This document shows, one piece after another, positions 29,001 to 37,645 of a stretch of 64,000 bases of DNA. Position numbers and translations under genes: made by a program. A model generated the notes under the pieces. It was not told the DNA's origin. It made no database searches and saw only the letters and a list, made by a program, of their open reading frames with translations. Origin of the DNA: Ancylomarina salipaludis (lineage in GTDB: Bacteria > Bacteroidota > Bacteroidia > Bacteroidales > Marinifilaceae); contig NZ_SAXA01000003.1 in NCBI RefSeq assembly GCF_004122035.1, forward strand, positions 281,653 through 345,652. Reading direction: 5' to 3'. The stretch's first letter is position 1. Every line of letters starts with the position of its first letter.

Positions 29001-29475
29001 CAGTGGGAGCGATGAAACTCACGTTTAATCCACCTTCACTAACCTCAACGTAAATGTCTTTTCCCCCCTCATCCTTACCTTCTAAAGAATTGTCTGCAGA
29101 ACGAAAGACGAAGGCCATTTTTAATATTTTTTCACCCTCGGCTACGCCATAATATTCACGTACGCTAGGTGTGATTGTAAGTTGCCACTTATTGTTTCCG
29201 AGTGATGTTAATTTGTATTTTGCGCTGTTATCACCCCAGGTTGGTGCATATTTCCAGTCGGTATCTGAGGTACTTTTATCGGTAATTACACCAGTGTGAG
29301 CATAAACATCTCCAGTGTAGTCCTTCAAACCTCCGGTTCCTAATGTAGCGTCATAAGTGATGGTTACTTCATTACTTTCAGTAGGAAAGGTGGGAGAGGT
29401 TGTGATAATCTGAGCCTGACTAATGAATGATATTAGCAGGAAAAGTAAGGTGAAATATGTGTAAAGTTTCTTCAT
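26092..29475 (-). CDS. Multi-domain GH13 alpha-amylase with type IX secretion tail
   Basis: A large secreted endo-acting starch hydrolase. Order: signal peptide; starch-locus N-terminal beta domains (residues about 22-230); a CBM48-like E-set (IYVIGDFTNWKFNNT, about 270-350); GH13 catalytic barrel with VLMDMVLNHS (about 465), nucleophile in DGFRFDFTKGF (about 538), acid in VIFEHLSE (about 586) and YMESHDEERM (about 647). Two tandem Ig-like repeats follow (about 840-945 and 946-1050; both with WYRADD), then a T9SS type A sorting domain (NIYPNPVQDMLHLDNL ... GVYIIVF) to the end. It replaces the lipoprotein SusG of Bacteroides as the surface amylase. It is the last gene of the second Sus set, after a possible attenuating hairpin. 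Confidence 0.94.
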   Translation of the reverse strand: MKKLYTYFTLLFLLISFISQAQIITTSPTFPTESNEVTITYDATLGTGGLKDYTGDVYAHTGVITDKSTSDTDWKYAPTWGDNSAKYKLTSLGNNKWQLTITPSVREYYGVAEGEKILKMAFVFRSADNSLEGKDEGGKDIYVEVSEGGLNVSFIAPTDNKIITKNEDLQIEVQSNASDNLTLYFDGIQNSTTNETTITTSVSTAMAGNHELVAVATKGLDEIRDTLHFFVREDVVSATIPTGVIPGINYIDDNTLTLALYAPKKEYIYVIGDFTNWKFNNTYQMKKDGDYFWLTIDNLTAGKEYIYQYVIDGDIKIADPYADKLLDPWNDQYISNTTYPNLIAYPSDKTSEIASVFQTAQTSYSWTDSGFTVPDKKDLVIYELHVRDFVSTGNIKTVKDTLDYLERLGVNAIELMPFNEFEGNDSWGYNPSFYFAPDKAYGTKEDYKAFVNECHKRGIAVLMDMVLNHSFGQSPFLRMYFDGTKPTAESPWYNVENNFENPDAHWGYDFNHTSQATKDLVDRINAYWMTEYHIDGFRFDFTKGFSNTPHSNSTDPWGSQYDQQRIDILERMATEIWNVKSDALVIFEHLSENSEEKELAAHGIMLWGNANHDYNEATKGYSSNFSWTSWKNRGWDGPKVVSYMESHDEERMMYRNLTEGSSLDGYNVRNLKTALSRIETATTFFLPIPGPKMIWQFGELGYDISIDQGGRTSKKPIHWEYQDDPNRKRVYQVFAALAKIKKEEIAFESSDFSLNTNQPLKQIEINHADMDIRIIGNFDVKTGNISPKFSKTGTWYDYFSGSEISVTDINVNIELAPGEYHIYTTKQLTTPNIISAPVASNILITGTAKENETLTASYSYSDINGDAEGTSIYRWYRADDVNGTNEIGITGATNITYTPGADDRYKFIRFSVTPVAQTGELFQGDIVYSTYSDKIVSLMNPPVASNLAISGEFIQDAVITASYTYTDGEGDTEGNSIIQWYRADDQSGTNESAIQGANALEYTIARKDVGRYLRFSVTPKAISGEYLIGTQVYSDYSDEIDYSTGIDDIVDEELNIYPNPVQDMLHLDNLTQVKRVSLYSLTGKTILYKNNPNSNEILDLSHLNQGVYIIVFDFQDNSRLSRKVIKE

Positions 29476-29515
29476 AGCAAGCTTCTTCTGTTGATTGAAT
29501 CCTCTTATTATTTTA

Positions 29516-29561
29516 GATTAAAAAATGCAATCAGCAACCAGATTAGTTACTAATTGCATTT
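29516..29561 (-). terminator. Possible intra-operon terminator before the surface amylase
   Basis: AAATGCAAT (29523-29531) pairs with ATTGCATTT (29553-29561) with an imperfect inner stem; on the minus strand it runs into TTTTTTAATC. A second, perfect 11-bp inverted repeat (ATAAGGTAGCC / GGCTACCTTAT, 29573-29598) lies just before it. Together they may lower amylase expression relative to the Sus genes. Confidence 0.55.
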
Positions 29562-29614
29562 AGTTATTTGAGATAAGGTAGCCATATGGCTACCTTATAT
29601 GCTTGTTATTTTTA

Positions 29615-31351
29615 TTACGGAGTTGTGATAGAACCAGCACCTGTTAAAAAGTTAAGAGAGATATTGTCACCTGCGGTAACATTTACTCTTGTCTGATCCC
29701 CTCCAGTTCCTCTAAATTCAATCATGCCATCAAGAACGATGAATTCAGCTTGCCACCAGTCACAGTTCAAGGTTGGAGCATCAACATACATTCTTAATTC
29801 TCCATCGTTAGGAACACCATCAAATTTGATCACTTTGTTGGCATTGTCAACTGTGAATAGATCGGCAGGATCTCCACCATCCCATCCACCGAATACATTA
29901 CCCATCCCATAAACCTTAGGTTCGGCAATTTCGATAGTGTTATTTTCCAAATCAACAACAACCATGTAATAGCCTTCAGTTGAAGGAACAGGAATGTCGG
30001 TTCCTCCTTTAGTGTAGACACCATTGACAGCATCACCTTCTCTACCAAAGTCATTTGACCATGCTGGTTGAGGTGCACATTTAAAGTTACCACTACCTTT
30101 CATCCACACAATTTTCCAGAATAATTCAGGATGACTGTGAACAGGAACAAATTGCAGTTTGTTTTTCCAATCCCAGTTCTCATCATCCGGACCAACACCA
30201 TTACCTGTCATGTAGAGTTCTGTTGGGTAAACAGGTTTAGCTTCAATGGTATAAGTACCAGCATTAAGGTTGACTGTAATGTTGTAAACAGCATCAGCAC
30301 CATCAAAAGTGATGTTATCATTCTTTCCTTTAGGAGCTAAGATACCTGACTGGCCTTTTTCAGCGATGTTACCCCAATCAAGATCGCCCCAGCTTTGTTG
30401 TCCTATAAATTTGAATTCAGCACCGTCTTGTAATTCTTTTTCAATAGTGAAAACACCTTCACTCTTTTTAGTCATTGCAACCGCATTCGCAGCATCCCAA
30501 AATGGGTCTGTAGAATTGTAACCACCTACTATATAAAGATTATCGTAGTCATATCCATAAGTAGTTGATTCAACCATATAAGGAGTAATTGTTAGCGAGC
30601 TTGACATAAAATCAGCTGTTACAGCATACCAGCCTGTTTCGCCTGTAAATTTGAAATTTCCGGCATCGTCTCCGGCAGCTTCAATATTTTCAGAAACAGT
30701 AGCAAATTTACCAAAGTTATAGTCAAACCCGTCGCTTGCTTGCTTATCTGAAAATTTAAACAGACTATCTTTAGTAAGTTTCAGGTACTTTGTAAAAATA
30801 TCATCAGAACCAAAAGCTTTTAATGCTGCAGATATTTCAGTAGCACTAGTAGCATTTCCAAAAATGTACAGTTCAGAAGGAATAGCCACATCAAGATATG
30901 GAGTCACCTTCATTGTAAACGAAGCAGTGTACAAATTATCAAGATCCTCATTAGCAAAAGCTCTGATTCGAACTTCAAGCTCCACCAATTTAGCAGGGGC
31001 ATATTTTGTGGATATTAAAGTATTCAGGGCACCTACTGTAATTGATGTGGTAGTTGTAGAAACTCGTTCAAATTCTAAGGCATTTTTGAACTCATTACCT
31101 ACGGTATCAACCTGAATGTAGTATCTAACCCCAATAGGATCGGCATATGTTGCAGCAGACCAGCTTAAGTTGACTACAGTATCCTTTTCATTTTTTTTCT
31201 CAAGAATCAGATCTATAGCCTCTGTGACTTCTTCGAGTACCGGAGCTGTTCCTTGAACAGGTACGGTAACATTTGGCGTTTCAAAATCGTCTTCACAGGC
31301 GATAAAGAAAACTGCCAATAGAGATATAAATAAATATTTTATGTTTTTCAT
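29615..31351 (-). CDS. SusF/SusE-like starch-binding lipoprotein (long)
   Basis: A surface lipoprotein with signal LFISLLAVFFIAC. The N-terminal SusE-type Ig domain (VNLSWSAATYADPIGVRYYIQVD) is followed by several SusE/F carbohydrate-binding modules, including LYIVGGYNSTDPFWDAANAV and a C-terminal module NVFGGWDGGDPADLFTVD with WWQAEFIVLDG. The last module is closely related to the end of the next gene upstream (DWWHAEFIFLNG), showing module duplication. At 578 residues it is longer than typical SusE and holds about four modules. It follows the shorter protein gene by two bases. Confidence 0.9.
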   Translation of the reverse strand: MKNIKYLFISLLAVFFIACEDDFETPNVTVPVQGTAPVLEEVTEAIDLILEKKNEKDTVVNLSWSAATYADPIGVRYYIQVDTVGNEFKNALEFERVSTTTTSITVGALNTLISTKYAPAKLVELEVRIRAFANEDLDNLYTASFTMKVTPYLDVAIPSELYIFGNATSATEISAALKAFGSDDIFTKYLKLTKDSLFKFSDKQASDGFDYNFGKFATVSENIEAAGDDAGNFKFTGETGWYAVTADFMSSSLTITPYMVESTTYGYDYDNLYIVGGYNSTDPFWDAANAVAMTKKSEGVFTIEKELQDGAEFKFIGQQSWGDLDWGNIAEKGQSGILAPKGKNDNITFDGADAVYNITVNLNAGTYTIEAKPVYPTELYMTGNGVGPDDENWDWKNKLQFVPVHSHPELFWKIVWMKGSGNFKCAPQPAWSNDFGREGDAVNGVYTKGGTDIPVPSTEGYYMVVVDLENNTIEIAEPKVYGMGNVFGGWDGGDPADLFTVDNANKVIKFDGVPNDGELRMYVDAPTLNCDWWQAEFIVLDGMIEFRGTGGDQTRVNVTAGDNISLNFLTGAGSITTP

Positions 31352-31353
31352 TT

Positions 31354-32454
31354 TTATTCAATTTTACCAGTTTGATTAATAAAGTCAAGCTCTATAGTCT
31401 GTTCACCTGCGTTAATATTAAATCTTTTCTGATCACCGCCATCTGCTCTGTATTCAATTTTGCCATTAAGGAATATGAATTCAGCATGCCACCAGTCAGA
31501 AGCGGAAATATAAGGATGTGTTACATGAAGTCTTAGTTCGCCAGCAGAATAGCTTTTAGTTAAATACATCTTCTTATTATCAGCATCTAACTTAAATTTG
31601 TTCTCTTCAGTAACAGAACTAGTAGGCCACACGTCGCCGATAGTAGGTCCACATACATAAACATTAGCAGGCTCTATAATCATCGTATTTGTTGCCAGAT
31701 TTACACCAACTGTATAATATCCTGCTGTTCCAGGAACAGGAATATCTTCACCTCTTTCTTCAGGTGTACCTAAATTGGTTCCTAAAGTATATTCTCCATT
31801 CACAGGGTCTCCAATTCTTCCGATAACCCCCTTGTAGTTTTCATCAGAACAAAGCTTAAAGCTTCCTGTTGCTTCCATCCAAACAATCATCCAGGCATCA
31901 TCTTCACCCCAAACTTTGTTTAGTTTAAGTTTGTTGTTCTGTGCTACGCGCCCTACACCATCTCCAAACAGATAGAATGTTTCTGGTGCAAATAGAATAT
32001 CCAGATACGGTGTTGTTTTAAAGTTTACCACTGAAGAATATTGAGTCTCAACTCCATTTAATGAATTTGTCATTATTCTTGCATAAACTGTAGTTTCTAT
32101 ATCTACAGGTAATTCTAGTGATTCTGTTAGCAGTTCATTAATGGCCCCTACAGTGAATGTGTATGTATTTTCTGACGGACTAATATCAAAACTAACAGGT
32201 TTAGAAAAATCTGCTGTAGCAGAAAATTGAAGGATATCTGTTACCACAATATCTATTCCATATGAAGCAGGTGTATACGATACCTGAATAGTCTCAGCTT
32301 TTATAGCTTTTGATATTATCAAAGTTTCGCCAAAACCAGTAATATTAGTTGCTGGCATATACTTTGAATCATTCAATTTCAAAATATCATCATCCTCACA
32401 TGAAAAAAGGCTTACTGCGAGAAGTAATATTAGTATATATTTTAAATTCTTCAT
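31354..32454 (-). CDS. SusE/SusF-like starch-binding lipoprotein (short)
   Basis: Lipoprotein signal YILILLLAVSLFSC. An N-terminal SusE-type domain (IVVTDILQFSATADFSKPV) is followed by two binding modules: FKLCSDENYKGVIGRIGDP with DIPVPGTAGYYTV, and AGELRLHVTHPYISASDWWHAEF. The tryptophans in these modules are of the kind that stack on starch helices in SusE/SusF. The length is 366. It lies 20 bp after susD and is part of the susC-susD-susE-susF-amylase operon. Confidence 0.9.
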   Translation of the reverse strand: MKNLKYILILLLAVSLFSCEDDDILKLNDSKYMPATNITGFGETLIISKAIKAETIQVSYTPASYGIDIVVTDILQFSATADFSKPVSFDISPSENTYTFTVGAINELLTESLELPVDIETTVYARIMTNSLNGVETQYSSVVNFKTTPYLDILFAPETFYLFGDGVGRVAQNNKLKLNKVWGEDDAWMIVWMEATGSFKLCSDENYKGVIGRIGDPVNGEYTLGTNLGTPEERGEDIPVPGTAGYYTVGVNLATNTMIIEPANVYVCGPTIGDVWPTSSVTEENKFKLDADNKKMYLTKSYSAGELRLHVTHPYISASDWWHAEFIFLNGKIEYRADGGDQKRFNINAGEQTIELDFINQTGKIE

Positions 32455-32474
32455 AACGTATTATTTAATATCGA

Positions 32475-34040
32475 TTAGTAACCTGAGATGTTCGACAGAT
32501 TAGGATTTGCATTTATGTCTGAGGATGGAATAGGAAATACATTATATTTTTCATCTGTAGCTTTTCCATTGGCAACAGCGCCTTTCCATGGCCAATTGTA
32601 TGCACCGCCTGTTAATTTTTTAAATCGAACAAGATCGGTTCTTCTGTGACATTCCCAATAAAGTTCACGTCCTCTTTCGTCAAGAATAAAATCCAAAGTT
32701 AAATCGGACTCAGTGATGTTTCCTGATGTATCGCCATATGCTCTGGCTCTAAGTTCGTTGATGTAAATTACAGCTTGTCCTTTTGTTCCACCTGTACCAC
32801 CAAGAAGGACTGCTTCCGCATATACTAGGTAGAAGTCAGCTAATCTGAAAAGAGGAAAATCTGTATCGGGGAATGATAAATTAGATCCAACAGCCCCGGT
32901 CGACGTAATATTCTTAAACTTACGTAATGCATACCCATCTCTAAAGTTGAAAATATCTGCTATTTCCAAATTTTGTCCTTCGGTATAGAACATGCCTCTT
33001 TTATCAGTTCCGGTAACATCTGGAAACAGGTTCACAAAAGCTTTAGTGGTTCTGTTACCACCCCATCCACCGTCGATACCCGACTCACTTGCAGGCATAT
33101 CACCTCCGACTGTTGAGTGAAGAAGGAAAGTCATTCCACCCCAGGTTTGAGTGCTATTACCATCTGCAGCTATTGGGAAAATGATTTCGTTAGTTCTCAA
33201 ATGATTGTCGGCTAGGAACAAATTGGCATAAGTAGATTCAATTGAGTAGCCACCATTAATAATTTTATTACAGTAAGTAATCGCATCAGTGTATCTTGGT
33301 TCATCAATATAGACTTCTGCATTTAAGTACATTTTAGCCAGAATAGCCCAAGCCAGACCTTTATCTGCCCTGCCATACTCATTTGTTCTTGGTTCTGCTA
33401 AGTCTGTCTCAATAGCTGTTAGTTCATCCTCGATATATTTGAATAGTTCTTTTTGAGTAACCATTTCGGGGAAGAAAAATGAGCCAATTTGATCTTCTTC
33501 GGTTACAAATGGACCACGACCAAACATATCAAGCATGTGATAGTAGCTCAAAGCTCTTAAAGCTCGGGCTTCATCACTGAAGGCTTTATACTCTGGTTTA
33601 TCGCTTGTGAGTTTAATCAGATTATTGCAATAAGTAATCTGAAGTGCTATTCGATAGTACATTGCCTTAACAAACTCGTTTGAACTGTCCCAGTCCTGAT
33701 CGTGTAAGTCTCTTAAATTACCATCGTTCCATGCACAAATAGCCTCATCAGTTGGTAGTTCCTGGTGATTCCATAATAGTCTTAGATATGATGAAAAACC
33801 ACCATTGATACTACTGATATCAGGATTGTCATCAACACCTGTTTGTCCGCCTAGAATTAGGCCTGCATAACATTTTGCTAAAAGTTGTTTATACGACTCC
33901 GCATCAGTTAGGACATTTTCTCTAGTTTTTATATCCTCATCAAGAGGTAGCGTATTCAAATCATCAACACACGATACACATGCAAATATTAATGCAAATG
34001 CTATCATGATATAATTTGTTTTAAAATATTTCTTATTCAT
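32475..34040 (-). CDS. SusD-like starch-binding lipoprotein (second set)
   Basis: Surface lipoprotein partner of the adjacent SusC. Signal IMIAFALIFACVSC with the lipid Cys, then the SusD helical scaffold (EARALRALSYYHMLDMFGRGPFV, AKMYLNAEVYIDEPRY) and the C-terminal LYWECHRRTDLVRFKKL and VFPIPSSDINANPNLSN. Many segments match the SusD at 39074-40657, its paralogue. The frame also allows an ATG four codons upstream (34052). It follows susC after about 20 bases. Starch binding is inferred from the GH13 context. Confidence 0.93.
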   Translation of the reverse strand: MNKKYFKTNYIMIAFALIFACVSCVDDLNTLPLDEDIKTRENVLTDAESYKQLLAKCYAGLILGGQTGVDDNPDISSINGGFSSYLRLLWNHQELPTDEAICAWNDGNLRDLHDQDWDSSNEFVKAMYYRIALQITYCNNLIKLTSDKPEYKAFSDEARALRALSYYHMLDMFGRGPFVTEEDQIGSFFFPEMVTQKELFKYIEDELTAIETDLAEPRTNEYGRADKGLAWAILAKMYLNAEVYIDEPRYTDAITYCNKIINGGYSIESTYANLFLADNHLRTNEIIFPIAADGNSTQTWGGMTFLLHSTVGGDMPASESGIDGGWGGNRTTKAFVNLFPDVTGTDKRGMFYTEGQNLEIADIFNFRDGYALRKFKNITSTGAVGSNLSFPDTDFPLFRLADFYLVYAEAVLLGGTGGTKGQAVIYINELRARAYGDTSGNITESDLTLDFILDERGRELYWECHRRTDLVRFKKLTGGAYNWPWKGAVANGKATDEKYNVFPIPSSDINANPNLSNISGY

Positions 34041-34059
34041 AATTAATAACATTTATCAA

Positions 34060-37032
34060 TTAAAATTTCACGTTTAATCCAAACAAGAAGGTTCTTGGTC
34101 TTGGATATACATCATTGTCAATACCTCCATTAACTTCAGGATCTAATCCACTGTAATCTGTAAATACAAATGCATTCTGAACAGTTGCAAATGCTCTTGC
34201 GTTCATATCAAAACCTAGAAGAGGTTTTAATAATTTAGTGAAGTTATAACCCAGAGTGATATTATCTATTCTCAAATATGAAGCGTCTTCAAGGAAATAA
34301 TCAGAATATTGTTGAGCAGTCTCAAACTTTGATTTATTAATTTCTGACGGCATATTAGTCAAGTATTCGTTGACTGTCATCTCCTGGTATCGACCCCCGA
34401 CAATAACATTATTGTAAATCTGTCCTCCAATGCCGATTCGACCGTTAAATCCAAAATCGAAGTCTTTATATTTGATATAAGATGAAAATCCCATATTGTA
34501 ATCTTGGGCAGGATCCTTGGCATAATATTTATCGGCAGATGTGATCTGACCATCTTTGTTCCTGTCTACGTATAATCCTTCAATGGGTTTTCCATTAGCG
34601 TTGTACACTTGCTCGTATACATAAAATGTATTTAATGAGTGCCCAACAGCATTAATTTGGATCGTATTACCAACACCAACGCCACTAATGTCTCCAGTTT
34701 CAACACCTTTGTAATTAGGATCATCATAATTTGTCAAACGAGTAATCTCGTTTTTGTTATAAGCAAGATTAAATCCAAGTTCCCAATACAAATCATCTTT
34801 ATCCAATACAATTGCGTTAACTGAGAATTCAAATCCATTATTTTCCAAGTCACCAACATTTGTTAGTAATCTATCAGTAAAGTTTGTTCCTGCAGGTACA
34901 GGGATTGTGTTCAATAAATCTTTTGTTTTACGTTTATACAAATCAAAAGTACCATTCAGTCTGTTATTAAAGAATCCAAAGTCGATACCTGCATTATAAG
35001 TAGTCGTTTTTTCCCATTGTAAGCCTTCGTCGTATCCATCAGGTCTTATTAGAGTATAAAACTGATTCCCGAATTGGTATCGTGTTTTAGAATCACTTAA
35101 TCGGTAGGTTCCCATATAAGGATAGTCCCCTTGGCCTAATTCCTGCTGACCTGTAATACCATATCCCAAACGAAGCTTAATATTACTAATTGCCTCAATA
35201 TTTTTAACGAAGGCTTCTTCACTCATTCTCCATGCAAAAGCTGCTGAAGGGAAAGTACCCCATCTGTTGTCTTTGTGGAATCTTGAGGAACCGTCTTTAC
35301 GTATTGTACCAGTCAGGATATATTTATCCATGAATGTGTAGTTGGCCCGGCCAAAGAATGAAACCAAATAGTTTTCTGTCTCATCTTTTGAATCTTTTTG
35401 AATAATATTATTTCTGTCAGTATCTCGAGATGATGATTTTGACCAGAAATGCTGCCACTCATAACCACCCATAACATTAATTTTACTGCTTAATGATGGA
35501 AGGTCTTTGTCATAAGTAAGATAAAAGTCGAGTAATTCATTTTTTTTCTCCTGAGTATAATCATTTTTTACTACATCAGATTCTTTTTGTACCCATGAAG
35601 CATCCAGGTCAGTATCAACATCACCTTCACTATCAGAGTAGTCATAGCCTAATTTCATACTAGCTTTTAAATCCGGAAGAAAATGTAATTTATAATCTGC
35701 TTGAAAATCTGCGATTACTCTTGAAACATTCGATTTATCATCTTTTTGTTGTAATTGAGCAACCGGATTACGGGTTCCATTAACGTTTCTGGATCCATCT
35801 CCCATTAACCATGTTGTATAACCACCATAAATTCCAGTCTTGTTAAAAACAGATTGTGTTGGGTCATAACGTAATGCACTTCCGATAGCTCCTTTATCAG
35901 CAAATTGGTTTTCAATCATCATGTATTTAACACCCATGTTTATTTTTAAATGATCATCTAAAAAGCTAGGGTTCAAATTTAAAGTTCCAGTAGTTCTCTG
36001 CATTTCAGAAGTCTGCAAAATTCCCTTTTGATCGGTGTAACCAGCTGAAACTCGAAACGGAATGTTTTTGTATGAACCTGAAATACCAAGGTTATGTTCC
36101 TGACCTGTTGCATCTCTGTAGATCTCATCTTGCCAATCTGTTGATGCTTTGCCCATTAATGCAGGGTTGACTGAAGAGTTTGTTAAAGCTCTTTCATTAA
36201 CTAAAGCTCTATACTCCTCAGCACTTAAAACATCAACAGTTTCTTTAATTTTACCTATTGAAAATTTATTGTCATATGTGATTTGTATTTTTTGACCAGC
36301 TTTCCCTTTTTTAGTTGTAATAAGGATGACACCATTCGATGCACGTGAACCGTAAATTGCAGTTGCTGATGCATCTTTTAAAACGGTAAATGTTTCAATA
36401 TCGTTGGGGTTTAATGAGCTTAAAACATTACTCATCCCATCAATTGCTTTATTATCCAAAGGCATTCCATCAATTACAATTAATGGATCATTACTTGCTG
36501 ACATTGAAGATCCTCCACGAATACGAATCGTTGCTCCAGAACCCGGAGCTCCACCATCACTGATGATTTGTACCCCGGCAACTTTACCAACGATTAAATC
36601 TTGAGGAGAACTGGTAGACCCTTGGTTAAAGTCATCAGATTTTAATGAAAAGACCGCTCCTGTAGCATCTTCTTTTCGAACTTGACCGTAACCAACAATA
36701 ACAACTTCGGAAAGCTGTTCTACATCGGCACTCATAGCAATATTAATTTGGGTCTGATCTCCAACAAGTATTTCCTGAGTTTTATAACCAATAAAAGAAA
36801 ATACAAGGGTTGATGTGGCATCGGCTGTGACGGTGAATTTACCGTCAATGTCTGTACTTGTACCTACAGTTGTTCCTTTAACAACTACAGAAACGCCGGG
36901 TATTCCCATGCCATCGTTTGCATCGGTAACTGTACCAGTGACTACTTTTTCCTGAGCTTGTGTAATGGTAAAAGAGCATACCATAACTAACAAGAGAAGT
37001 AGTTTTCTGAACATACTAATGTTAAGTTTCAT
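34060..37032 (-). CDS. SusC-like TonB-dependent transporter (second set)
   Basis: Outer-membrane importer of malto-oligosaccharides. Signal peptide MFRKLLLLLVMVCSFTITQAQ, a regulatory-like domain (VTGTVTDANDGMGIPGVSVV), TonB-box region (LSEVVIVGYGQVRKEDATGA), plug signature IRIRGGSSMSASNDPLIVIDG, and a barrel ending FLFGLNVKF. It has the same length (990) as its paralogue at 40669-43641. The first about 45 codons are nearly identical to that paralogue at the DNA level while the barrels differ widely. The upstream region also duplicates that of the other copy. Confidence 0.96.
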   Translation of the reverse strand: MKLNISMFRKLLLLLVMVCSFTITQAQEKVVTGTVTDANDGMGIPGVSVVVKGTTVGTSTDIDGKFTVTADATSTLVFSFIGYKTQEILVGDQTQINIAMSADVEQLSEVVIVGYGQVRKEDATGAVFSLKSDDFNQGSTSSPQDLIVGKVAGVQIISDGGAPGSGATIRIRGGSSMSASNDPLIVIDGMPLDNKAIDGMSNVLSSLNPNDIETFTVLKDASATAIYGSRASNGVILITTKKGKAGQKIQITYDNKFSIGKIKETVDVLSAEEYRALVNERALTNSSVNPALMGKASTDWQDEIYRDATGQEHNLGISGSYKNIPFRVSAGYTDQKGILQTSEMQRTTGTLNLNPSFLDDHLKINMGVKYMMIENQFADKGAIGSALRYDPTQSVFNKTGIYGGYTTWLMGDGSRNVNGTRNPVAQLQQKDDKSNVSRVIADFQADYKLHFLPDLKASMKLGYDYSDSEGDVDTDLDASWVQKESDVVKNDYTQEKKNELLDFYLTYDKDLPSLSSKINVMGGYEWQHFWSKSSSRDTDRNNIIQKDSKDETENYLVSFFGRANYTFMDKYILTGTIRKDGSSRFHKDNRWGTFPSAAFAWRMSEEAFVKNIEAISNIKLRLGYGITGQQELGQGDYPYMGTYRLSDSKTRYQFGNQFYTLIRPDGYDEGLQWEKTTTYNAGIDFGFFNNRLNGTFDLYKRKTKDLLNTIPVPAGTNFTDRLLTNVGDLENNGFEFSVNAIVLDKDDLYWELGFNLAYNKNEITRLTNYDDPNYKGVETGDISGVGVGNTIQINAVGHSLNTFYVYEQVYNANGKPIEGLYVDRNKDGQITSADKYYAKDPAQDYNMGFSSYIKYKDFDFGFNGRIGIGGQIYNNVIVGGRYQEMTVNEYLTNMPSEINKSKFETAQQYSDYFLEDASYLRIDNITLGYNFTKLLKPLLGFDMNARAFATVQNAFVFTDYSGLDPEVNGGIDNDVYPRPRTFLFGLNVKF

Positions 37033-37098
37033 AAATGTAAATTTAAGATAAATAAGAAGTTAGATGTAATGATAGTTTTAAGAGATAGAATTTAATTT

Positions 37099-37114
37099 CA
37101 ATCGTTTTCGATAG
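37099..37114. promoter_or_regulatory. ATCGTTTTCGAT palindrome upstream of second susC
   Basis: ATCG-TTTT-CGAT is a perfect inverted repeat with a four-base spacer, 65-80 bp upstream of susC. The same motif lies upstream of the other susC (43709, one mismatch) and of the maltose transporter (45565). It is a candidate binding site for a shared regulator. Confidence 0.6.
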
Positions 37115-37164
37115 TAATTAAACTTTATTTCATTATTCTATCAAGTTTAGATTTAGGAACTAGT

Positions 37165-37198
37165 TTACAATTATTGAACTCAATGTTTCCGACTATGA
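37165..37198. promoter_or_regulatory. 34-bp block identical in both starch susC promoters
   Basis: This block, which includes the inverted repeat ATTGAACTCAAT and the string TTCCGACTATGA, is identical to 43775-43808 while flanking bases differ. It lies about 130-165 bp upstream of each susC. Such conservation suggests a promoter or activator site. Confidence 0.6.
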
Positions 37199-37323
37199 TT
37201 CTTCCTTTATTGTACACAAGTGTTGTCTAAATCTTAAGTTAGCCTTAATTATTTTCTATATAAATATATGAAGTGCTTGATTAATCGTATAAGTTAATGA
37301 ATGTTAAAAGCTTATAAAATCGT

Positions 37324-37347
37324 CGCAAACGTCACCGCAAACGTTTG
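37324..37347. promoter_or_regulatory. CGCAAACG LacI-type operators (relic divergent promoter)
   Basis: Two copies of CGCAAACG occur 12 bp apart, the second extended to the palindrome-like CGCAAACGTTTG. This resembles the LacI-type operators known for maltose regulators of Bacteroidota. The same pair stands at 43936-43958 between susC and lacI. A TATATTTG box follows at 37363-37370 on the plus strand. Confidence 0.6.
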
Positions 37348-37523
37348 ATATGTTAGTATATGTATATTTGAATATGTGTGTTAAAGAATAAGGTTTAAAT
37401 TAATTGTTAAATTATTCTTATATGCGTTTTCAAATTAGAGAGTAGAAGTTTATTTCATGTCATATTTCGTCTATTATCAGTGTTTTACGAAATTCAGTTG
37501 ACATACTAATATAAGAAAAATTT

Positions 37524-37645
37524 ATGAGAAGTGAATAAATGTTAAAAAGATATCGCTTTAGTTCTTGAGATTTTATAGTCAATACGCTAAAAGTTTCGCG
37601 ACTATTCAAATTAAAGTCTGAGAAATGAAAGAGGTGGTGGATATT
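37524..37645 (+). pseudogene. Decayed remnant of a lacI 5' end
   Basis: The string ATGAGAAG at 37524 is followed 21 bases later by AAAAGATATCGCT, matching the intact lacI gene (ATGAGAAG at 44136, AAAAGATATCGCT at 44159, 23 bases later). A net 2-base deletion shifts the frame and stops appear at once. In the shifted frame KDIALVLEIL corresponds to KDIAKELGIS of the helix-turn-helix. Weaker similarity continues to about 37645. The upstream TATATTTG box lies 161 bases before the ATG here and 162 in the intact copy. The rest of the gene is lost. Confidence 0.75.
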
